A stretch of DNA of 9,849 bases from Candidatus Borrarchaeota archaeon (GTDB lineage Archaea > Asgardarchaeota > Sifarchaeia > Borrarchaeales > Borrarchaeaceae), in NCBI GenBank assembly GCA_016840645.1, contig JAEORY010000112.1, positions 1-9,849 on the forward strand, read 5' to 3'. The position numbers were made by a program, and so were the translations under genes. The first letter of the stretch is position 1. Each line of letters begins with the position of its first letter. Below are positions 1 through 5,718 of the stretch, in pieces. The notes under the pieces were generated by a model. That model saw only the letters and a list, made by a program, of their open reading frames with translations, searched no databases and was not told the origin of the DNA.

Positions 1-1216
1 AATCTTTTTCGTAGTCAAACAGCATTATCTCGGGGAAATTTTTTAAACCCGTGTGGTAAGTTTTTATAAGCGTCCAGTTATCGAACCTGACCGAGCGTTG
101 ACAGCTCCAAGCATTTTGACTTATCACGAGATATTCTCTTCCAAAATCTTCTCCGCTTTCAATTTCTTTGAAAAAGCTCTTTCCGTCCCAAAATCTTGGA
201 ATTGGCTTGTTAAAACCTTCTAACATCGTAGCAGCAACATCATTTGTATGAATCAAAGAATCGTATTGCTTTTTCCACTTTTTTCCGGGCCATTTGATTA
301 TCATGGGTACTCGATTGACTATGTGATCTGCCGTGCAATGGTCTCCATACACGTTCAATTCTCCTTGACATTCGCCGTGATCAGAGCTTATCATGATGAG
401 TGTATCTTCATATACTCCCAACTCTTTCAGAATATGAACTATTTTTCCTACGAATTCATCTGCGTATCTTACTCCCGCATCGTAGCCGTTTATCCAATTT
501 CTATAATCGTCTAAATCCTTTATTTCGCTCATACCTGCGACTCTCACAAATATATCAGACATGGGTGTATTTTTAAATCCATGTGGCTCATGTGCAGAAT
601 GGGGGCCGTAGCTTTTTCGATGCTCGTCAATGATCTCTTGAGTCATCCATTCAGGAATAGGATCGTTTTCGAAGGGACACTCAAATGACAAGGGCGTCCG
701 ATACGGCGTGTGAGGATCCCATATGTTCAAGTGTAAAAGCCAATTATCTCTTGAACCGTTTTCATCTAGCCATTTTTTTGCGCGTGGGAAAACATCATCT
801 GCCGTTTCCAGTCCCATCTTGCCCGTGTTATGCATTTCATTCCACCCCGCATAAAACCAGTAGGCAGAATGTCTCTCAGCGAAGGGAGAGATGGTTGTAG
901 TATAGAACTTTCCTTTCCTCATCGAGAAGATCCAGCTATTAGTTAGATAGGAATCTACAAAATCCCTATCTTTCCCCGTTAGGTATAAATCAGCAGCTGT
1001 TCCACCATGACCAATTATTCCCGAATGAATACCAAACCGTCCTGTAAACAATGAAGCACGAGATGGCAAGCAGGGTGAGTCAGAAACATAACATTCCGTG
1101 AAAATCGTACCTTCCTTAGCAATGTTATCGATATTAGGAGAGGTCTCTCGTTGATACCCATAACATCCTAAGTGATCTGCCCTTAGCGTGTCAATATCAA
1201 TATATACAATCCTCAT
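1..1216 (-). CDS. Cysteine-type sulfatase, C-terminus cut by the window edge
   Basis: The reading frame is open from an ATG at 1216 to the left edge: 405 residues are visible and there is no stop. It belongs to the alkaline-phosphatase-superfamily type I sulfatases, which hydrolyse sulfate esters. The N-terminus reads MRIVYIDIDTLRADHLGCYG, with the early metal-binding Asp cluster (D7/D9). The signature C-L-P-S-R is at residues 49-53; in this family the Cys is oxidised to formylglycine. WDPHTPY lies at 166-172 and SSDHGE at 277-282, where D279-H280 are the usual late metal ligands. The last visible part, with RSVRFDNWTLI and LFDYEKD, matches the end of the conserved core, so perhaps 50-100 residues are missing. 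There is no signal peptide or membrane segment, so the enzyme is probably cytoplasmic; the substrate cannot be read from the sequence. An AAGGA element 8 bases upstream supports the start. It is downstream of tusA on the same strand, but oligo-T tracts intervene, so it is probably a separate transcript. Confidence 0.93.
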   Translation of the reverse strand, partial: MRIVYIDIDTLRADHLGCYGYQRETSPNIDNIAKEGTIFTECYVSDSPCLPSRASLFTGRFGIHSGIIGHGGTAADLYLTGKDRDFVDSYLTNSWIFSMRKGKFYTTTISPFAERHSAYWFYAGWNEMHNTGKMGLETADDVFPRAKKWLDENGSRDNWLLHLNIWDPHTPYRTPLSFECPFENDPIPEWMTQEIIDEHRKSYGPHSAHEPHGFKNTPMSDIFVRVAGMSEIKDLDDYRNWINGYDAGVRYADEFVGKIVHILKELGVYEDTLIMISSDHGECQGELNVYGDHCTADHIVNRVPMIIKWPGKKWKKQYDSLIHTNDVAATMLEGFNKPIPRFWDGKSFFKEIESGEDFGREYLVISQNAWSCQRSVRFDNWTLIKTYHTGLKNFPEIMLFDYEKD

Positions 1217-1331
1217 AATTACGATCCTTCAATCTTTATATTTATTTAGTATAGAAAATTGTTAGGGTAATTAAAACATAAGGAATTTTAAATTTTGTTC
1301 CAAAAAAAAGAGTAATAAAAAAAAAATTGAA
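1217..1331 (-). promoter_or_regulatory. Spacer with candidate promoter(s) for the sulfatase gene
   Basis: This 115-base non-coding spacer separates tusA from the sulfatase. Reading on the minus strand, the oligo-T tracts come first. They are followed by a TATA-like TTTAAAATT at 1292-1284, about 70 bases before the ATG, which would give a leader of roughly 45 bases. A second TATA-like AAATAAATATAAAG at 1247-1234 is centred about 25 bases before the ATG, which would give a leaderless or near-leaderless mRNA. AAGGA near the ATG favours the longer leader. In such AT-rich DNA either box could arise by chance. Confidence 0.35.
1302..1326 (-). terminator. Oligo-T terminator after tusA
   Basis: On the minus strand, just after the tusA stop codon, there is a run of ten T (1326-1317), a short spacer, and a run of eight T (1309-1302). 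There is no convincing GC-rich hairpin before them. Archaeal RNA polymerase can terminate at oligo-U tracts without a hairpin, so this is a plausible end for the hdr operon transcript. Whether it terminates is inferred. Confidence 0.55.
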
Positions 1332-1571
1332 TTATTTCACAGTTTCAAAATATATATACCACTGTTCGTAGTCTTCCATGTAATCAGTTCCAAGATGTTT
1401 GTGCTTGGTTTTTGCTAAATCTCTTGGAACAGATTCGCTGGCAGGCTTGTAGTCCGTAATTACTTTTAAAACGGTTCCAGGTTTCATGGTTCTTAGCTGT
1501 TTCTTCGTTTTTAAAGCAGGGACGGGACACACGAGCCCGCACACATTTAATTCCATGTCGTATTTCATCAT
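1332..1571 (-). CDS. tusA: TusA-family sulfur carrier protein
   Basis: A 79-residue protein of normal TusA/SirA/YedF size. The active-site motif C-P-x-P is at residues 15-18 (C15-P16-V17-P18) inside CGLVCPVPALKTKK. In the family this Cys carries a persulfide passed between sulfurtransferases and acceptors. An extra Cys at position 11, four residues before it, could allow a disulfide or metal site. The frame is open further upstream to a GTG at 1598, but those extra codons read through a strong Shine-Dalgarno (AAGGAGGT, 1586-1579). The ATG at 1571, 8 bases beyond it, is therefore chosen; a second ATG follows at 1568. It is the last gene of the hdr operon, 16 bases after the flavoprotein stop, so a sulfur-transfer role linked to Hdr is likely. 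A redox or regulatory TusA-like role cannot be excluded. Only the generic TusA family assignment is secure. Confidence 0.9.
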   Translation of the reverse strand: MMKYDMELNVCGLVCPVPALKTKKQLRTMKPGTVLKVITDYKPASESVPRDLAKTKHKHLGTDYMEDYEQWYIYFETVK

Positions 1572-1578
1572 TTTTTTT

Positions 1579-1586
1579 ACCTCCTT
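1579..1586 (-). promoter_or_regulatory. Shine-Dalgarno site that fixes the tusA start
   Basis: AAGGAGGT reads at 1586-1579, with its GGAGG core ending 8 bases before the ATG at 1571. It falls inside the frame that would be translated from the upstream GTG (1598), which argues against that longer start. Confidence 0.8.
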
Positions 1587-1587
1587 A

Positions 1588-4047
1588 TTATTCTTCACAC
1601 ATTATGCTAAATAACGGTTCTTCGTTATTTGGTTCTATTTTCATTTCGAGTTTATGTTGCTGAGTAAGCCTTAGGGCTTCGTATCTAACCTTTTTTGGTT
1701 CCATCTTAAGATTATTTGCCATGTTAGAGATGGTAGAGACGCCTTGCTTCTCGATATAATCAAGAATCGCTTGCCGTGCAGGTTTTTCAAAGTCCAATAA
1801 CTCTCTCTTTGATTTTAAGTTAATTGCCTTGTTGAGCTCTTCTTCATTGACCTTACCTTGTTCAAATAATCCTTCTTGAATTGCACTTTCAATTATTTCT
1901 TTACCTCGTTCTGTCCATGCAACAACAGTAGAAAAACCTGGTTCTGAACCTACTTCTCCCGCTGTCAAATCAGAATATATTGCAGGAAAATCTTGACAAT
2001 GGGCACAATACTGATTACAGCTCAAGCAACGTCGAGCTTCTTTAATTGCCATATCCTCGTTAAACATCGCGTCAATTTCATTTTCAAAACTCCAAGTTTC
2101 TTCTTCCTCTTCTAAGCAAGCTTTTAACGAGTAATCTTTAGGCGGTTTTTTCGGTCCCGTAAAGAACATCCTACTCTGTCTATAACGCCCTTTAGAGAGG
2201 GCTTCGCCTTTGAGATAGCGGTCTATCGAAATCGCTGCTTCTTTTCCGTGAGCAATTGCAGCTATGGCAACGGCTTTGGTATTAGCAATGATATCACCGC
2301 CAGCAAACACTCCTGGAATGTTAGTTTCAAATGTTGTTTCATTTACAGTGATTTTATTCCGTTCTTTTTCGATTTTATTATCTGTTGCCGCATCAATGAG
2401 ATCAAAATCAACGGATTGTCCAACCGCAATAACTATGGCATCAACAGGAATTTCAAAGTCGGAGCCTTTAACCTTATTTAACGGTCGCCTTCCATTTTCG
2501 TCAATTTCGCCCAATTCAATTGAATATGCATTTAGCACTAATGTATCTCCTTTTCCTTGGGTTATCTTCGATGTTGAGGTAGTAAAATGATATTCCATGA
2601 ACTCAAACTCATTTTCAGGGATGTCTCTCAAGACTAACTCGAGATCCTTTTCGCTTGCAATATCAACAAGGTGAATTTTTTTAGCCCCTAATCTCAATGC
2701 TGTTTGCGCAACATCGACTGCCACTGGACCTCCGCCAATGATTCCTACTTTTTTATCCTTGAATTCTTCTTCGTTTTCACAGTATCGATATTTTCTTTCA
2801 ATAAGAAAATTTATAGCAACATGAACATTAGGAAAATCTTCTCCTTCTAATTTCAAGGTTCGAGGTTTATATTGACCCGTAGCAATTAAAACGGCCTCGA
2901 AACCATCATTTTTTAGGTCCTCTATAGTCATATCTGGGCCTAATGGTTTGTTGAGGAGAATTTCTACTCCTTGATTTTTAATTGATTGAATATCGTAGTC
3001 AAGAACGTAGTTTGGCAATCTAAATTGAGGTACGCCAAACCTGAGCATTCCTCCTGTTTGATCCGTTTTCTCAAAGATCGTCGGCGCATATCCTTGTTTA
3101 GCTAAATAATAGGCTGCTGTAAGACCAGCTGGTCCTGAACCGATAATCGCTATCTTTTTTCCTTTTGGTTTTGTTGCAGGTTTTTTCTTTTCTCCTTCTT
3201 TTATCTCCCATTCTGTAACAAATTTCTTTAATTCCCTAATTGCTACAGGGTGATCTGTTCCGATAAAAGTACAGCTATGTTCACATTCGTTAGTACATAT
3301 CCTACCGCAAATGGAAGGCAATGGATTCTTTTCTCTGATTAGATCTACTGCTTCCTGATATTCCCCGTTTCGAATAAGAGCAACATAACCTTGAGCATTT
3401 ACTCCGGAAGGACATCCATTACAACACGGTGAACAAACCAAACCTCTATCGGTTAATTCTGTTCTTATGCTTGAGTTGCAGAATAATCCTAATTTGAGAA
3501 TCTCTCGTTTCATTGTTTCTTCCATTTCTGCGGCACCTCGCATTTCACATGCGACTCCAACAATTCCCACCGGTTCTAAAGTTTCACCTGTAAGTTTATT
3601 GAGCCTTTCTAATACCCCAGAACGACCATATACTATTCCGGCTTTTTGAACTACTTCTTCTGGATTTGATACCTCATTTGCTATTGGTTTATCGTCATCA
3701 TTCTGAACCATGACGATATTAGCTACTTCTTTTTCTTCTAATAAACGTTTAGAAATGGTAGTTATAAATCCTCCATTAGTAGCTCTCTTAAGAATCTCAG
3801 GATCTTTGCTTCTAAGCGAATAAATCCCTAATGGTTGTTTTTCTTCGAATTTCTTTTGAATTGCTTGAGGGCATCCTTCATAACATCTCCCACAATCTTC
3901 CCCTTGACGTTCTAAGATACAATAGTCTTTAAGCTCTGGTCGTAAGTTAACCATATCAATGTGCTTACACGAGCCCGCACATTTACCACATCCTTGGCAT
4001 AAACCGACTTCAATAATTTCTTTATTTAATAATTCAAAACTCATCAT
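1588..4047 (-). CDS. Multidomain iron-sulfur flavoprotein: ferredoxin + FrhB part + GltD/NfnB-like + winged-helix-like C-terminus
   Basis: Product of 819 residues. Residues 17-59 hold a ferredoxin-like segment (C17, C20, C23, C27, then C43, C52, C55, C59). Residues 75-192 resemble the start of F420-hydrogenase/dehydrogenase beta subunit (FrhB), including TNGGFITT and a Cys at 167 in VGVACE, but most of the FrhB C-terminal flavin domain is missing. Residues 205-259 are the GltD-type cluster domain (C205, C208, C212; C247, C251, C255, C259). An FAD-binding GSGPAGL is at 303-309, a second Rossmann motif GGGPVAVD at 438-445, and AGGD at 582-585. This is the NADPH:glutamate synthase small subunit/NfnB fold. 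A further Cys set (C674, C677, C681, C684) precedes a helix-rich tail (755-805) that looks like a winged helix. There is no glutamate synthase large subunit nearby. The likely job is electron exchange between NAD(P)H, ferredoxin and the Hdr complex. It overlaps the previous gene by ATGA. The second ATG (4044) has better Shine-Dalgarno spacing. Confidence 0.9.
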   Translation of the reverse strand: MMSFELLNKEIIEVGLCQGCGKCAGSCKHIDMVNLRPELKDYCILERQGEDCGRCYEGCPQAIQKKFEEKQPLGIYSLRSKDPEILKRATNGGFITTISKRLLEEKEVANIVMVQNDDDKPIANEVSNPEEVVQKAGIVYGRSGVLERLNKLTGETLEPVGIVGVACEMRGAAEMEETMKREILKLGLFCNSSIRTELTDRGLVCSPCCNGCPSGVNAQGYVALIRNGEYQEAVDLIREKNPLPSICGRICTNECEHSCTFIGTDHPVAIRELKKFVTEWEIKEGEKKKPATKPKGKKIAIIGSGPAGLTAAYYLAKQGYAPTIFEKTDQTGGMLRFGVPQFRLPNYVLDYDIQSIKNQGVEILLNKPLGPDMTIEDLKNDGFEAVLIATGQYKPRTLKLEGEDFPNVHVAINFLIERKYRYCENEEEFKDKKVGIIGGGPVAVDVAQTALRLGAKKIHLVDIASEKDLELVLRDIPENEFEFMEYHFTTSTSKITQGKGDTLVLNAYSIELGEIDENGRRPLNKVKGSDFEIPVDAIVIAVGQSVDFDLIDAATDNKIEKERNKITVNETTFETNIPGVFAGGDIIANTKAVAIAAIAHGKEAAISIDRYLKGEALSKGRYRQSRMFFTGPKKPPKDYSLKACLEEEEETWSFENEIDAMFNEDMAIKEARRCLSCNQYCAHCQDFPAIYSDLTAGEVGSEPGFSTVVAWTERGKEIIESAIQEGLFEQGKVNEEELNKAINLKSKRELLDFEKPARQAILDYIEKQGVSTISNMANNLKMEPKKVRYEALRLTQQHKLEMKIEPNNEEPLFSIMCEE

Positions 4048-5282
4048 GCTCCCTCCTTAATTTTTATCTCTTTAATTACACCTTTCGAATCGATGCTGAA
4101 TTCCACAATTCCATTTTTATAAGTACCTTCCTTTATCTCAAAAGGTTCTGCTTTATAATCGTCAAAGTTATCAGCTCCATCAATAGGCGTTTTAAAACCT
4201 CCGTAAAAAACGTTCGATAAGTTCATGTTCCCGGCAATCTTGCGAATTTTTTCGGTCACATCTTTGTATTTTTCTGCATCTTGAGCATCAATCGCATTTT
4301 TCAATTCTTTTTCTAAACTGCGCAATTTCTGTCTGTATTGCTTGGTTTGTTCGTTTACTTCAATCTCCGCTCCTTTTTCGTAAGCTTCAATAATGCTCAA
4401 CGTCATCGAGATTGAATTATCTCCGCCTAATAGACCTGTTATTAATGGAAATTCCTCAATAAGTCTACCTGTAAATACATTCTCTAAGATACTACCTTTA
4501 GAATGGATTCTACCTTTAGGAAGTCCCGAGGTAGGCAGTGAAAATCTAAAGAAATTACCAACTATATCTGGTAAACTTTCTGTCATGTCATCGTCTTTAT
4601 CGGCTAACTTATCAGTGGCTCCGTATTTAGATGCCTCAGTAGCAACTTCAACATTTCCCATCAAGGTTCCGAACATTCCCAGCATTCTCACACCGGACCT
4701 ATCAATTATGGGTTTACACCCACGACATTGCGTTCCGTAATCAACGCAGCGTTCTTTGCATTCAGTAGCAATATAACCGTTACATAAGAATCCTAAATCA
4801 TTGAAACATGCTTCTTCGTTTTCAAAAATGTCAATTTGTCGATGAACCTCATCTAAATATTCGCAAGTTGATCTTCTCTTACAAACCTTACATAAAGATG
4901 GTGGTTTATCTACTTCTCCTCCTTTAATCGTCGCAGTTAACTCTTCAATTTCCGCTAAACATCCATTGATTTTAAACGATTCAGGTATTATTTTACTGAT
5001 GGGCGTGATGTTGGCTCCTTTTTGATTAGCAAGACCGAAAATTCCCCCTGTAGTGGTACAATCTCCGTAAGCTATTAATTTATTTGCGTTAGATTGTATG
5101 TTCAACAAGATCTCCTTGTCTTCAGGTAATAAATATCCACTAACTACCGCAACATCAATCTTTTCTCCTTTCCAATCTTTAGGATTAGAAATGAGCTCAA
5201 CTTCCATGTCATTCTGCTTTAATAATATTGTTTCGTGGAAGCATTTATTACATCCGTTAAATTGAAAAACTTTAACATTCAT
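4044..5282 (-). CDS. MvhG/FrhG-like iron-sulfur small subunit with C-terminal extension
   Basis: Product of 412 residues from the ATG at 5282. Residues 1-205 match the [NiFe]-hydrogenase small subunit type found in MvhG/VhuG/FrhG. Proximal-cluster ligands are C11 and C14 (GCNKC), C75 (YGDCTTTGG) and C108 (NGCLAE). A Cys-rich part follows (C131, C134, C140, C159, C167, C175, C179, C186, C189), including the family pattern LCNG...QCRGC, which should bind two more [4Fe-4S] clusters. Residues 236-250 (SLPDIVGNFFRFSLP) also recall this family. The remainder, including a charged, probably coiled-coil stretch (311-350) and a short beta-like tail, makes the protein longer than usual hydrogenase small subunits. 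No hydrogenase large subunit is in the window, so it probably acts as an electron wire between MvhD/HdrA and the flavoprotein encoded next. The frame opens six bases earlier at a TTG (5288), but the ATG has better spacing (11 against 5) to GGAGG at 5298-5294. It overlaps mvhD by 11 bases. Confidence 0.85.
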   Translation of the reverse strand: MNVKVFQFNGCNKCFHETILLKQNDMEVELISNPKDWKGEKIDVAVVSGYLLPEDKEILLNIQSNANKLIAYGDCTTTGGIFGLANQKGANITPISKIIPESFKINGCLAEIEELTATIKGGEVDKPPSLCKVCKRRSTCEYLDEVHRQIDIFENEEACFNDLGFLCNGYIATECKERCVDYGTQCRGCKPIIDRSGVRMLGMFGTLMGNVEVATEASKYGATDKLADKDDDMTESLPDIVGNFFRFSLPTSGLPKGRIHSKGSILENVFTGRLIEEFPLITGLLGGDNSISMTLSIIEAYEKGAEIEVNEQTKQYRQKLRSLEKELKNAIDAQDAEKYKDVTEKIRKIAGNMNLSNVFYGGFKTPIDGADNFDDYKAEPFEIKEGTYKNGIVEFSIDSKGVIKEIKIKEGA

Positions 5283-5718
5283 TTTCAAAAGTACCTCCCT
5301 CTGTTATTGCAGTACATAATCTTTCTACTATATCCTCGAAGTCTCCAACTGCAGTTTCTCCCTCAGCTGCTCTCGAAGTATATTGATTAATGAACTGATC
5401 GCTATAACCAAGTTCTTTAAACATCTTCTTCATCAATTTTATACGGCGCATGGACAAGAGATTTCCATTAAAGAAATGACACGCTCCTATACAGCACCCT
5501 ACACATGAAACAGCGTCAGCACCGTTATTTAATGCATCCATGATCTGGATTGGTCCAATTTGGCCCGTGCATTGAACTCTAACTATTCTCACTGATGGAT
5601 CGTAAGGCATTCTACCTACTCCCGCTGTATTTGCTGAACCTTGTCCACATTCATTACACATGAACACTACAATATTGTCATATTTACCTTCACATTCATT
5701 AATATCACAACTACTCAT
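5272..5718 (-). CDS. mvhD: MvhD-like [2Fe-2S] electron-transfer subunit
   Basis: The 148-residue protein has the normal size and pattern of MvhD, the small iron-sulfur protein that joins the electron-donating enzyme to HdrA in methanogen Mvh-Hdr and Fdh-Hdr complexes. Visible family marks are the C21-N-E-C24 pair, the AGVGRMPYDPSVRIVRVQC stretch ending in C50 followed by TG, and the Cys-rich CVGCCIGACHFFNGN (C72, C75, C76, C80, H81). The C-terminal third is helical and ends in a glutamate-rich tail. The ATG at 5718 overlaps the last 8 bases of hdrA. Its Shine-Dalgarno GGAGG (5734-5730) lies in the hdrA coding sequence 11 bases upstream, so translation is coupled. The neighbours (HdrA before, an MvhG-like protein after) agree with this role. 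The partner is unlikely to be a hydrogenase here, because no large subunit is present. Confidence 0.93.
   Translation of the reverse strand: MSSCDINECEGKYDNIVVFMCNECGQGSANTAGVGRMPYDPSVRIVRVQCTGQIGPIQIMDALNNGADAVSCVGCCIGACHFFNGNLLSMRRIKLMKKMFKELGYSDQFINQYTSRAAEGETAVGDFEDIVERLCTAITEGGTFENEC

Noticed and set aside
248..900. Open frames on the plus strand at 248-514 and 685-900
   Set aside because: They lie opposite the sulfatase, whose minus-strand frame has all family motifs and no stop. Their translations show no recognisable family and no good ribosome site.
1282..1301. GGAA...TTCC dyad in the spacer before the sulfatase
   Set aside because: Only four outer pairs match and the AT-rich interior does not pair well; too weak to call an operator or hairpin.
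1572..1598. Longer TusA starting at GTG 1598
   Set aside because: The added residues are translated Shine-Dalgarno sequence (AAGGAGGT), and the ATG at 1571 sits at ideal spacing.
1588..4047. Assembly error or frameshift joining two genes in the 819-residue flavoprotein
   Set aside because: The frame is continuous, each junction lies between whole or plausibly trimmed domains, and no internal ribosome site or displaced frame was seen. A mis-assembly cannot be fully excluded without reads.
2248..4740. Plus-strand open frames opposite the flavoprotein and MvhG-like genes (for example 2264-2590 and 4393-4740)
   Set aside because: Complementary-strand shadows of genes with clear Cys motifs and Rossmann signatures; low-complexity translations without family features.
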